From Ditylenchus dipsaci (Eukaryota; Nematoda; Chromadorea; Rhabditida; Anguinidae): 64,000 nt of DNA. How positions within the stretch are numbered: the stretch's first letter is position 1; each line of letters begins with the position of its first letter. The DNA is taken from assembly GCA_004194705.1 (NCBI GenBank), contig SADC01001381.1, positions 62,001 through 126,000 of the forward strand. The letters are read 5' to 3'. Shown one piece after another: positions 22,450-34,637 of this stretch. The notes beneath the pieces are model-generated. The model searched no databases and was not told the DNA's origin. It was given only the letters and a program-made list of their open reading frames with translations. The position numbers and the translations under genes are program-made.

Positions 22450-25400
22450 TTAGCAATATTTATTTTCAATTTTAATTAAAATTTTGTTTTGTTGTTTGAC
22501 ACTTATTACTGGAGTGCTGCTCATTTTCATATTAATACTAGAAGCCATAGACTTGGTCTTACGCTCTATTCTTAGCAGCCTTTTGCACATCAAAATGCAG
22601 TCTTTTTGCATGCTCTTATTCAGAAGCAAATATACAACAGGTGGTAGCCCTAAACAATAATAATAGTAAAAACTTTAAATCTAAATGTATTAAATTCCAA
22701 CCATGAGCTAAAAACCAACAAACATTGCTAAAATTATAAGCGCCTCGCCTACATCAAAATATTGCATGTAGCAGTATAAACCAGAAGCGAACATATGCAC
22801 TATTGACATAATCAATACTTGTAAAAAAGACTAAAAATGAATTTTTGAAAGTAGATGTGAAAAAGCAACAAAAGTATATTTTTTTAGTGGAATTTTTTCA
22901 CTTATTAGCCCTTTTATTAGCATCTAAATTTTTTTGCTTGGATCCTACCGGGTGTGGCAAAAGCCCATGATGATTTTTTAAAGGACTATACTTGTTGATG
23001 CAAATGAGAATTTGACAAATTCAAATGCGCGCGGTACAATTCCTTTCGTCTCTCACTGTACTCTTTTGAGTCGCTCGAAATAACTCCAAAGAGTAGAGTG
23101 CGAGACGAAAGAGAAGTGTCCCGCGCGCATTTGAATTGCCAAATTCTCATTGTCATCAACAAGTATGGTCCTTTAAGCGGCTGGTTAGGAGTAAAATCTA
23201 ATTGAAAATTTACTCGGCACTAGTGAGAATCGGTTCCCATTTTCGCTTGGTGCAAAATCGAGTAGGGGCTCCAAGGCAAAAATGGAATCGTTTCTCCGCT
23301 AGCTCCGTTTATTCTTGAGAGCTCTCAACAGGGTTCTCAATAGGGTTGGGTAATTCTCCGGAGAAATACTTTCGGGTGATTACCCGGGTAATTACCCAAG
23401 TAATTACCGAGAAATACGGCCGGAAAAGTATTTTTCCAGGTAATTACCCGGGTAATTACCCGGTAATTACCCGGGTAATTACCATTCAACTAACCCTAGT
23501 TCTCAACCGTAAATTTAAAAAATAAGGATCCAAATAAGGACATTTTATGGTATTTTCCCAGAAAGCTATTTTTATGCTGAAAATAAGATTTTGACGTAAA
23601 ATTCTTGAAAAGAATAAGATTTGGAGACCCAAAATAAGGACAATTTTATTAATAAGGACGTTTGAGAGCCCTGCTAATATACCATTTTGTAGCCCTGAAT
23701 CACCTCTTCAAAATAGTGTATGAGCTTATTGTGGTGCTACTTAAATATACCACCCACACAAATCCGCTTTTTAAATTTCCCAAACATCGACCTAAAATGG
23801 CATCAGAAGCTCAAAAAGGCATTATTTTTGAGTTCTAGTCGATAAAAAATTGAATTTTCGGCCCACTTAAAAGTACATTTTTAACCATTTTTGAAGGATT
23901 TAGAGCTGTATTGGGGTGAAAAAGGACCAAAAAGAGCTAATTTTGGGCAAAAAGGAAAGATGTTTCGACTTTTTGCCTGTTTCACCATGTTTTTTAACAT
24001 GGGATTTGGCAAAAGAATGCATTTTTGATCAAGAGTCTTGCTCGGAATGATGTCTAAGGTGAGTGAGTGTGCGCATATCTAAACAACCAAGACTTCTGCG
24101 CCCCTTCGGGGGTATAGGGACATTTTAATGACGTCTTGTCCATCCTTCTCCACCTAATCCACTATATCAAAACTCAAAGTCCCTCGTAAATTTCTTAATT
24201 TTTCATGCTTACCATCCTTTGAGATTTCAGCAGATTAACTGCGCCTGCATCTCCGCCTTTGGTGTGATTCTTTGTTTTTATCCAAAGCAATATTGCAAAA
24301 GTAAAATACTGAGAAGTTAATACCAGAAGTATGTAAGAATTGTTGAAAATATGCGCACTGTTATGAAACTTAAAAAATCAAAAATTTTTTGAACTCAATA
24401 TTAAAATACTTGCCTTATGATCAGGTCTGGCAAATAGCCCATATGGGGTTGAAGAACCAAGCCATAAAAATGGACTAAAAGCACTGGCTCGAAGAATGCG
24501 GCGAAGAAAACCGTATATAAGTGGCAAACACAGCCAAAACCAAGTTTTACGTCCGTGAAAAAGTTTGTCGCAAAGTTTGGGCACGGAAATTTCCAGGCAC
24601 CTATTAAAAGCAAGTATAGTAGCTGTGGAGCCTTCGCAAGCCCAGAAAACTGAATGGATAAATCATGGTAGACGCGAAAAAATGATGCCATAATTTTTAA
24701 ATGACCTACACATGGATAAATCGCCGGCTACATAAATCAAGTTTGGAAAAGAACAGTAGACACCTCCTATAATTCCTAGATATCCTTGCAAAAGTCCTAT
24801 TATTGGCAAGCACAACACGTCGCTAATCCCATAAAAAACATTATTTTGTAGGCGCTTTGATCTAGTCGTTTGGTCATGGCAAAAAGGCAAGGAATGTAGA
24901 GGGTCTAAAATGAAAGAATTTTGGCTATAGTGTATTTGTTATCAAGTAGGGTTGTGCAATTGACCGGGTTTCCGGTCATTTGACCAATCAAATGACCGAG
25001 CATTTGGTCAATTTCACTAGAATTTGGTCATTCTGACTGGTCAAATGACCGAATTTTTAAATGACCGGCGATTTCACAACTATATTATAAAGCCACCAAT
25101 AAGTCTATTTTGAACTTTTTTATAGTAAAATCCATGACTAACGGTAAATTTTATAATTCAGGCTGCTTTCTGAAAACTTAGAAAAAAGTATATTTTCAAA
25201 AAAGTACATTTGACTACAGTCGACTCTCGATAGTACATCGCTACCCGCCCTAGCCGACGCAATATCGAGCTGGATGCAGTGTCGAGCGGACGCAATGTTG
25301 TGAGGATTAATTTAATGAATTTTTTCAATCGGGGAAAAAATTACAGCTAAAAGTATGCCAAGTCGCGCACTGAGTCTGACTCTCATTATGAAATTACTGT

Positions 25401-26461
25401 GTGATATTAGTCTGTTGAGAGCCATACAAGCGCGTGTTCCAATGACCAGGTCTTTGGTGTTTTTAGAACTTAGGCCGGGCTTAGTCTTTGTTTTTTGATA
25501 AGCAGATATTTAACCCAAGAAACAAATACCTTAGTAGGTTCTTTAAGTTAAATAATTAGAAATTAGACTTAAACTTAATTTACCGTATAACCTCTATTAA
25601 ACGGGCATGCCCGTTAATTTTCAACCCTAAAAAATAAAAATAAAAAATATTTTGATTTTGAGATTCTTGGGTACTCAAAAAATATAAAAAGCAGAATCAA
25701 CTAAGATCAAGGTGATCAAGAAAACGCGGAAAACAGATTTGCAAAAAAATTTTTCCGCTGAGATATAGGTCCTTGAGGGTGCCCGTTTATTAGAGGGTGT
25801 CCGTTTACTGGAGGGTGTCCGTTTAATAGAGGTTTATCGGTAAGCTTGAAATCTTGTTTTTGACTGTTAAAGTCAGAGGTGTGATTTTTAAGCTGGTGAG
25901 CTTACAGCAGTGTTATAAATCTTAGAATCTCGGCATCAGCACGGGCTCACGGCACCGGCCCCAAAGTTTCCGGCGCCGGCATCAGCTCATGGACCAATTT
26001 AATTCACGGACCAATTTAATTTGCGGTTTAATTTGGAACCCGCAGCAGCTCACGACACCGACCCCGAAAATTTCGGCACCGGCGCCACTTACAACACTGG
26101 TTTACAGCCTTAAAAACAAGTACAGTCGAACCTCGATAAGCCGACACCCCAAAGGACCGAGCTCAGGGTGTTGGTTTATCGAGGTGCCGGTTTATCGGGG
26201 TGTCGTTTACCTTAAAGTGTCGACTACCTGGCCAAATCAAGTGTCGACAGGGTGTCAGCTTGTCGAAGTTCGACTGTATTGCAGTTTTTTTTTCAAAAGT
26301 AATTTCAAATAAGAACTCACTTCAAATATAAAAAATAGAACGAGGTAAATAGATCCAACTATTAAATTCCTGCGTTCAGTGAGTGGAACATTTTCTACGT
26401 CGTACAAACTGCAGTTGTAGAGGTGGAGGAATTGGTTGTGGTTGAACAAGTAGATATTCAT
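22450..26461 (-). CDS. Srt-family serpentine chemoreceptor (7TM GPCR)
   Basis: Nematode chemosensory receptor, expected in sensory cilia membranes. Exons on the minus strand: 26461-26321 (MNIYLFNHNQFLHLYNCS, first membrane segment GSIYLVLFFIFE), 24904-24710 (TLYIPCLFAMTK, YKIMFFMG, VYCSFPNLIYVAGDLSM), 24649-24416 (EGSTATILAFNRCLEI, GRKTWFWLCLPLIYGF), 24368-24213 (SAHIFNNSYILL, LWIKTKN), 22830 to about 22725 (SFLQVLIMSIVHMF) and 22649-22450 (LPPVVYLLLNKSMQKDC). The YNCS start, the FPNLIY and FNR motifs and the LLNK end match the Srt family as I know it. Splice phases agree across all junctions. Three or four one-base shifts occur, for example in a GGG run near 24817, so the gene may be intact with sequencing errors or a pseudogene. 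The third intron appears to use a GC donor. Confidence 0.8.
22978..23176. mobile_element. Intronic foldback, AAATGCGCGCGG arms
   Basis: The arms run inward from AAAGGACTATACTTGTTGAT on the left to its near complement ending ACCATACTTGT-type sequence on the right. The centre pairs CTCTCACTGTACTCTTT with its complement. It lies in an intron of the Srt gene, and a related hairpin is at about 14500-14760. Confidence 0.75.
23333..23506. mobile_element. hAT-like mini-element, GGTAATTACC interior
   Basis: The element is 23341-23498 with the perfect 8-bp duplication GTTCTCAA on both sides. It starts TAGGGTTGGG and ends AACCCTA. The interior is an array of CCCGGGTAATTACC-type palindromic words. It lies in the intron between the fourth and fifth exons of the Srt gene. 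GTTCTCAA fits the hAT pattern nTnnnnAn. Confidence 0.88.
24947..25855. repeat. Srt intron repeats
   Basis: A TAGGGTTGTGCAA...CACAACTA element (about 24947-25079) has an interior of GGTCATTTGACC palindromic words but no matching 8-bp flanks, so it is probably an older relative of the hAT-like mini-elements. A CAGTCGACTCTCGATA motif near 25216 begins a partial pogo-like repeat. At about 25582-25852 a foldback has ends ACCGTATAACCTCTATTAAA and its complement. Confidence 0.65.
25900..26107. mobile_element. hAT-like mini-element, CACCGGC interior
   Basis: The element is 25908-26099 with ends CAGTGTTATAAAT and ACTTACAACACTG. The flanks are GCTTACAG and GTTTACAG, an 8-bp duplication with one mismatch. 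The interior is rich in CACCGGC, GGCGCCGG and related words, GC-rich against an AT-rich background. It lies in the first intron of the Srt gene. A similar right end occurs at about 3990-4003. Confidence 0.8.
26121..26278. mobile_element. Pogo-like MITE in Srt intron
   Basis: The element is 26123-26276, with ends CAGTCGAACCTCGATAAG and a complementary CTTGTCGAAGTTCGACTG, and TA on both sides. The interior has several copies of GGTTTATCG. The CAGTCGAACCTCGATAA end is typical of pogo/Tigger-type MITEs in invertebrates. No transposase. Confidence 0.85.
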
Positions 26462-26479
26462 ACTAACACTCAAAGCAAT

Positions 26480-29400
26480 CTAAATCGAAAAAGCCATTCA
26501 CAATGAGTAGGTGGTTAATTAAAAAATCGACTAATTTATAAAAATTACGTAAAATTATTTAGAGGTTTCACCGCCACCGCCCCTTCATAATAGCTACTCG
26601 GTTTCACCACCCCCTCCTCCAATGATTTAGACTTCAAGTCAAAAGCCTAGGCCTTTGGCTTAAACTGAGGGCCTATTCATCACTAATATCAGCTTGAAAA
26701 ATGTTCGTTTTTGGTACACTTAGAAAATTATTGGGGAGGGGGTGGAGAGAAACCAAGTAGCTCTTTCAAGGAAGCGGAAAAGTTCAAATCAGAAGCTGTG
26801 GTTTGTCACTACACAATAAAAATTATCCAACAACACTGAAGCAATGTTTGACTAACATAATTTCTGACAAGTGATATATGTCTTTCCCTGAAAATGTAAC
26901 AAATTGAATTTAATGTAAAATAAAGTAAAAACAGCTTCAAATTAACAGTTTACCATGAAAAAGTTAGTGCTCAGTTAACTTAGTTAAAACACCAGCGCAG
27001 AAAACTATTAATTTAAGAAATAGTGGAGGAATAAATTTTATAATCCAAAATTATGGCAAAATCTATTGTTCACCCAAAAAAAAAATAAAATTTTTATTTC
27101 GAAACTTTGAATGAAAAAAAAATAAAATTACTAATATAAAAGTGGTGATCGTGCTATGCTATTTAGTAACCTCAGATTTTTCCGACCATAAACTTTGACT
27201 TTGAAATTATCGTCCACTTGGCTATACGAAAAAAAAAATTAAAAAGATTTGACCGTACTTTATATTAATTTTTCGACCCTAGTAGCGAAGGGGGCGCAGG
27301 GTGCTTGGGTTGCTTGGGTTGAGATGCGCACACCATATACCTTAGACACAAATAACTCGAAAGTGACTCTGGATGCATGAAAAAGCATGCATACCAGAGT
27401 TTCTTTATGCGGTAGGTCCCAGCTAACAAAACTATGTGCAAATCCCATCTTTTTAGGACTCTAGGTACCGTTTTCAGGTGGTTTACCTTGGTCCCCAAGG
27501 CAAAAGGTCGAATTTCGGTCAAAAATTTTTTTCCTAAAATCAACTTTTTAGGTCAGAATATTTTCGAAACACCTTTTTTTTTATCGTTTTCAGCGCATAA
27601 GAATTACTTAGAAATGGTTAAAACCTGATTTTGAAAAAAAATTTGTTGATGGGGGGGGGGTATTCGCTACTAGCGCCATTTTTTCTAGAGTTAAGACAGT
27701 TTTCTAGAGTTAAGATAGTCATTTGACTAGCCATGTGGCTAAAAGCTAATTTCAAATTCCGCTCGAGAAAAAAATTATTTGAAATAGCATACTTATCTTT
27801 TTTATTTGGCTGTAGGTGAAAACACGCAATAAAATACTGATTTCTCACAGTAAATACATAAACAAGGTATTTCTCGGTGTTTTGCAATCGTAATTTTTTT
27901 TAGCTCAAAATGTAGCCCTGAATCTTTAGTTTCTGATGAGCTATTAGCTGGCCTCATCTGATATGGAAAAGTGAGAGAACAAATGGTTTTGAAAAACGTG
28001 AAGTAGTTCCATAAAAATACATTTTCCTCAAATGTTTCCAAATTGATTGATAGCTCATCAGAAACTAGAGATTCAGGGCTACATGTTTATCTAGAAAATA
28101 AATTTACGATTGTAAAAATGTCCTTCAAATATCGATATCAGAAATTACATTTTTTTAATTGGCGCCCTTATATTTTGTGTTAATTCTAGATACAAAAAGT
28201 GAACTAAGACTGCTTTTAGAATCAAAATTTAACGTTCTTTCACATGGCATAGAGTTTTGATTTTCGACATAGTATCTAAAGTAGCACTTTACAGAATGAT
28301 TTTTTGAAATCTGAGTGTTGATTATATGCCTTTTAGAAAAAATAGATTTTCTGAAAAAATGGCCAAAATTTGAAAAAAAATTGGAAAAACTGGATTTTGG
28401 CCATTTTTCAGAAAATCTATTTTTTCTAAAAGGCCATATATCAACACTCAGATTTAAAAAAATCATTCTGTAAAGTGCATTTTGTAGCTCTTGAGCTGCG
28501 CTACAACGTGGTGATAACATATTGTTAGGACGATTAAAATTCAATAAAACATTTGACCAGTGAAAGTGATGAAAACGCTGGTCAACTTCACAAAATGACT
28601 GGACAAGTGTTTGGAGCCAAATGGTGACTTATCTAAAATAATCAAGCTACCGTATTCTCTCTATTAGTTCCACACTCTCTATTAAACCCACAGCCCCTAC
28701 TTGAGGACCTGTATCTCAGCTCAGAGAAAAAATTTAACAAAGCTGTTTATCGCATTTTCTTAACTCCCACGAGTTTTACCGATTCTGTTTTTTGGATTTC
28801 GAATCTTCACCAAAAATCTCGAGATCGCCCCAAATTTTCCGATTTTGGACGATTGAAAAATATCCACATGTGGAATTAATAGAGAGAATACGGTAAAAGC
28901 AATATGCCATTTTAAAGAGAGAGTCAGGGCTACAAAACCTATTGTTTGGATTTTGTTATAAAAAAATTTTTGGATAAGAAAATGAATTTTTATTTAAATA
29001 TTGTATGGTTTAAAACTTATGCACCAACCTAATATACAAGCCTGTGATATGTTATTCGAAAGCCCTTTCAATAGGCTTTATCGTAGTACAAAAAGAGCAA
29101 GCTAGTGTTTACGAAAATTGGAGTTTTGGCCTTTTGAATGTTAAGGAAGTATCCGAAAATAACAATTTTCTAAAATCGCGTTTTTGACCGCTTGTTCTGA
29201 CTAAAAATTAAAAATGGTAAAATAGATCGGATTTTATTAAATTCTGTACCAGAATGAGCCGGTCTCACTGTTCGGCCTTCCCGTGTTAAATGTTTGCTGT
29301 CTTAAGCGAATTTGAAAATTGACAATAGCTTATAAAGTTTAAAGTCAGCTTTATAAGCAAATTTCTAAATTGAACACGAATTCGGTTCCGAAATTGACGG

Positions 29401-32400
29401 TGTATTTTGCGTTAAGAAGGTTTTATGTCAAAATGTTTTTTTTCTAGACAAGTTTTTACATTCGTTACCGTCTAGATTTTTCAACTTTTCTGCCTAGCTT
29501 TTAAAAGTAGCATATTTTGATGTTTGATGCAAAATGACTGAAAAATGAATAATTCAAGTGGTTTGCCTTGATCCCCCTGCTGTTGTTTTTTTGTGAGTTT
29601 TTAGGCTTAGGCAAAGGCACGCCAGCATATGCTAGGACGGACTCAGACGTATTTTAGACTTATGCTAAAGTTCGGGTTAACACACGCTGGCCTACTTTTG
29701 CCCGAGCCTTAGCCTAAAACTCACAAAAAACAACAGCAGGGAGGACCAAGGCAAACCCCCCCCCATTTGAGGGATAGGGCCAAGTTTTTGATTTATATAA
29801 TTTGAGAATTTTTTTTAGGCGGATTTAAAAAATATTTTTCTTGCGGCAGAAGAGATTTTTTTTAGCGTGCTATCTTTGCTAAAAAGATGAGCCCATGAGT
29901 GCTTTAGTGAAGCGTGGGAATCCACCTTAATATATTTCTGGAAAATCTTCTAAGCCAGTCATTGCTAGTTCATCCAGAAAAATTTGAAAAGACTCTTCAA
30001 ATCTTTTTGTTTCTACTCTCCTTTTGTTTTTGTCTGCCTTTAGCTAACAAAAAGAGTTTTTCATCGTGTTTACTAAAGTTCTAATAATCTTTGTTTATAA
30101 TTACTAGGTGTTGTTTGCAGTAACTAATGCTCTTTCGGCAATTATTATGCTTTCTGTTACAGGGTTACCAAGAAATTTCCGTCATTTCAAAGATTATAAC
30201 TTTTTTCGCTAATTGAACGATGCAACTGGCTATAGGAGATTTGGCAAAAACGAGAGTTGCGGAAACGATGCGCAAAGGGCAAGCTTTATGGCAAGTGACG
30301 ACTATATCCGATTTCAGTTTAGAAGTCTCGAAAATGGGTTATTTCATAAGTTAGGCCACAAATCTTATTTCTGAGATGTTGCCCAAGTACCCGTATACTT
30401 GTTTTGCAGTTAAAAAAGAGCTAGTCAACAACGTATTGATGGCCTCTGTTTAGCTTGAAAATTATGGTATACAAAGTGACTATTAAAAAGTTGCATTTTC
30501 AAAATGCGACTTTATACCATCACCGCGCATTATTTGCCTTGCAGATGCCCGACAGCTTGAAAAAACTCTTTTTTTTCCCCATAAATTCATGCATCAGAAA
30601 GTGTTTTTATCTAAAAATTTCAAAGACTATTGAAGTGTGAAAGAGAAGTCTCTAAAAATATAAAAAACAGGTTCTAAAAACATTTTGATTGAATTTTTTT
30701 TACCAGGCAACCTTAAAAATCTGACACCTAAATTAGGTGACCTAATTCATGTTTAACGTGGTCGATTTGCTTACAAACTAAAACTAAAATTTGCAAATTA
30801 CCGTCAAATTTCAAATTCCGCTCAGAACGAAAAAATATCCTAACTCCAAATTCAAATGTTTATTGTGCTGAGCGGAATTTGAAAATTTGAGGGTAATTTT
30901 TAATTTTTATAGCAGTTATGTGAGCTAATCAACCATGCTGAACTCGAATTCGCTGTCAGAATTTTAGGTTTGCTTAGCGAAAAAAACTTTTTAGTCAAAA
31001 TATTTTTGAACCAGTTTTTTTATTAGTGGAGACCTCTCTTTCACACTTTAATGTTTTTTTACACTTTTAGATAAAAACAACGTCTGATGCAGAATTCATC
31101 GAGAAATCTGAATTTGAAGTCAAATTCAAGATATCGGACATCTTCAAGACAAAAACAGCCTATTTATGGTAAAAAGTTGCATTTTGAAATATGCAGCTTT
31201 TTAATAATCGCTTTTGTATTTCATAATTTTCTAGCCACATAAAGGCGATCAATATGCTGTGGAATAGCTCTTAACTTCAGCTACAAAACGAGTATAGGGT
31301 GCTTGGGTGACCCCACAAAAATAAGATTTATAGACTAACTTATCAAAAAACCCATTTTTTTCCTGATGATGATTTGAAAAAACAATTTTTTGCGTTCAAC
31401 TTGATTTGAGGCTAAATTTGAAATAAGGCAACTTACTTTGGTCACCCTGTATTTATTTTCATTGATTCGAAGCTCTTCAAAGCATCTTCACTGTTTTAGC
31501 ATCATTTTTATAATTTTTTATTAAGGCTAAACGTGTTTTATATTAAAGCTTCATTTTCATTTACAATCATTTATTAGCAAATTGCAATACATTGTTAAGG
31601 CTGCCAAAAAAAGTTGAACGTTTATTAATTATTTTAAAGTTTTAGTTTGCACACTTTAAATAATAGTTTAATAGAAAAGCCAGTACTTATTCAGCTTATG
31701 GAACATTCCCTATTTTGACCTTTTCGTACCAATTGTATAGGCCAAATGCACTTTCTAAAATAAAATCGGGCCCTAGTTAAGAATAGGTACCGATTTCTTG
31801 CCCTGTTGTTTGTTCAGGGTTTTCAAAATGTTGACTTCGCCTTAATGTTGTTGTTTTTCTGTGAATGTTAACGATTAGGTTTATGAAAACTTTTCGAAAA
31901 ATAAAATCTTGAATCAGTGGGGACCAAGGCAAAATTTTTGAAAAACCACAAAAAACACAAAAGGATGAACCATGGCAAAAATACGTACCGATTCTTAACT
32001 GAGGCCCAAATTGCATAGTTAGTGGGGTGTTCAAGTACGAACGAATAAATTTTCAAAAATTCAAATGATATAAAAATGACCAATTTTTTCCAGTTGATCA
32101 TCGCACTTCGAAAATTCGGCGCTACTTGGTTTCACGAGCACCCTTATTAAAACAGCTACTGAGTTTACCATCCAACCACCTCCCCCCCCTAACTTTATGC
32201 TTAGCCCTTAGGCTATCGGCTCAGGCTTCGGGCCTTAGACCTTAGGCTTAGGGACAACCCGTACTAATTTCAGCATTTTTCAAAAAAAAGTATAGTTTTA
32301 GGGGTAACTGAATCGCTGGGGGGGGGGGGGGGGTGAGGTGTTTAACCGATTAGCTTTTTCGTGGGCAGGGGAGGGCTTGGGTAAAGATTGGTTGTTAAAA

Positions 32401-32659
32401 ATGAATAGCGTCGAAAATTCGTTATCCTTTACTTTTGACATCTAGCAAAAAATTACACCTTATCAAATCTTTCATTTCATCAAAAATGGCTCTTTTGCCC
32501 TCAGCTAACCAATTCAATTGACTTTTATCGGCTGGAAAAATTCAATGTTTTTAGCGAGCGTAATTTAATTTGGTCATTCTTTTTTTTTCAAGAAACAAAA
32601 GACTGAACAACTTTAGTTTATTTATTTTAAAAGTTTAAAATTTTATTACAATACACAGC
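26480..32659. repeat. Six kb of foldbacks and AT-rich DNA, no gene
   Basis: No coding exon could be supported. Hairpins are readable at about 27900-28085 (TTTCTGATGAGCTAT), 28285-28505 (very good arms around AAAATAGATTTTCTGAAAAA), 28651-28893 (ACCGTATTCTCTCTATTA ends, TA-flanked), 29575-29750 (ACCAAGGCAAA ends with GCCTAAGCC words), 30455-31235 (TTTTTATCTAAAA arms) with an inner hairpin of TTTCAAATTCCGCTC at about 30800-30890, and 31760-32000 (TAAGAATAGGTACCGAT). A dispersed repeat near 27285-27380 (GCGCAGGGTGCTTGG) also occurs at about 437-530 and, inverted, at about 24030-24110. A 16-G run is at about 32320. Confidence 0.7.
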
Positions 32660-32826
32660 GTGTCTAAAAACAGAATTATTTCGAAATTCATTCACATTTT
32701 TAGAATATTTTTTTGGTTCTTTCTATTTTTGTGCACACAGGCTGCCTTTGCCTGCCTTTCTTCATTATTGTCTGTTTTTGAAACAACCGAGGCGTCGTCG
32801 CGCGATTCATTACCTAAGTTGGTGAG
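32660..32826 (+). CDS. Signal-peptide exon, possible exon 1 of EGF gene
   Basis: An ATG at 32660 opens a frame starting MSKNRIISKFIHIF, then a strongly hydrophobic stretch (FFWFFLFLCTQAAFA) that looks like a signal peptide, then ETTEASSRDSLPKL up to a good donor, TTGGTGAGAG, near 32826. The downstream EGF gene needs a secretion signal and none is seen closer. The splice phase to the next exon (acceptor near 34637) does not match without a one-base shift, so the link is inference. Confidence 0.4.
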
Positions 32827-34637
32827 AGGCAATTATTTTTTTTTTACCGCAAACAACTTTTCTTGGCGCGATTTTTTTTGCCCAAATATTGGATAGAGCC
32901 ATTTTTCTCAAGATTTCGATCTCTTTTTCTTCAAAGTGAACACACCATCAGGTAGCTCTGCTGTTTTTTTTATTACTAGGTATAGTTCATTGCGATAATT
33001 TGCTCCATACTTTTACCTTTTTGTGCATTTTTTGAAGATGTTGAAGAAAACGATACTTAGAATCTTATGGCTACCTGATTGTGTCTTTACTTTAAAAAAG
33101 AGCAAAAATTCGAGAAAATCAGTCAAAATTAATATTTGCGCCATATAAAGAAACTTGTGGCGAAAAAGTATTTTTGCGTCAAAAAACATATTGTCTGTCG
33201 ATAAGATGATCGCATGTTTTGACCCATGGTGTATAGTCATTCCTCCTTTCGCCATAAGTTGACTGGGAAATAAAAGAGCTTGACTTTGGCTCTACATGTG
33301 TTGGAGCTCGGCCGAAAAAAAATATGCCTTGGTCCCCCTGTTAATCTTTTTTTAATTTTTCTCTTTTGACTTTTTGTCATCGATTTCTCGAGGAAAAAAT
33401 ATCTATTACAGTCGACGCTCCACATAAGATACAACCCCCACCCCCCCCCCCCTCAAGTTCGTTCCCGCCTAGAGTCCGACACTTTAACCTTATTTCTGAA
33501 ATGTTTTTTCTCCAAATGGGATTGGTCAGTCTAGTCACAAATATCGCAAGGATTCTGATTTCGCCGATCATTTTTGTTATAAATATTTAAAAAACGCAGA
33601 ATTTTTTGGCGCCAATTCAAAAAATAGTACCATTTTGCCATTGAAGTCGCGTTTTTTGAACTTTTGATTCGCGCCATCTTGTGAAGCGTGAGTTCCTGCA
33701 CCGGAATATACAGTCGTGACAGTTGGTCCTGTAGGTGTTTTGATTTCGACGTAGGAATTTCTGCCTCCATTGGAGTTGAGCTTTTAAGCCTACTTTGAAA
33801 AAAACTTAACGAAAATCTATCATAACATCCAACCTAAAAAGCAACAAGATTATTTTTTTCACTTTTCTTACTTGGACTCATCAATCCTCGGTGCCTTACA
33901 ACCTCCCGCCCCCTTGTCCAGCCTCATTGTCGCCTTTCCTATGCTAGTTCAATTCCCATAGGTATGACAGTTGGGGAGGGCTAGCCAACTAGCTTGCCTG
34001 CTAGCCACCCACCACGACCTACACACATCCTTCACTTGTTTAAAACTTATTGTCATCAATTTTTTGGAAGACTCCTGTCACGCTTTTTTCCAGGACGTTT
34101 GGAGTCCATCACTGAGTTAGTTGTTCTGGCTGGTTTTTTGCAAAAATGTATTCTTTTTATTAATAGTCATGTTTAATTATTATTTTGCTAAAAATAATTT
34201 TAGTTTGCGCACATTTTCAAGTTTCGGTCATTAATAATGAAAGAAAATAATAAAAAAAAGGCCAAAAAAAACTTCTTTTTTTAATTTCTCAGTTTTTGGT
34301 GAAAAAATTTTCAGTTTTTTATGCTCATGCTCAGTATGAACTAGGGTGGGTTACCGACCGGTTACTTTAAATTACGGTGACTTACCGGTAAATCGGTCTA
34401 GCTGGGATATAGAACCGGCAAGTCACCAAAAACTGGGTGATTTATAACTTCCGTGTATAATACAAGATATTTTTTGTGCGTATTTATTTCATTGTGGGGC
34501 AAACCTAAGGGTTGATCAATGGTCAATTGAACGGTCAATTGACGTTAAATTGACGTCAATTAATATTATTTGACCGGTCGATAAAAAATGGGTCAATTTT
34601 TCTTCGCTATTTACAAACTGTGCTAAACATTTTTCAG

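Noticed and set aside
24947..25085. Seventh hAT-like mini-element with confirmed target duplication
   Set aside because: The ends (TAGGGTTGTG / CACAACTA) and palindromic interior fit, but the flanking 8-mers do not match, so I list it only as a probable older relative.
32318..32334. Long G run as a possible G-quadruplex regulator
   Set aside because: A single homopolymer in repeat-rich spacer with no gene nearby; its length is also unreliable.
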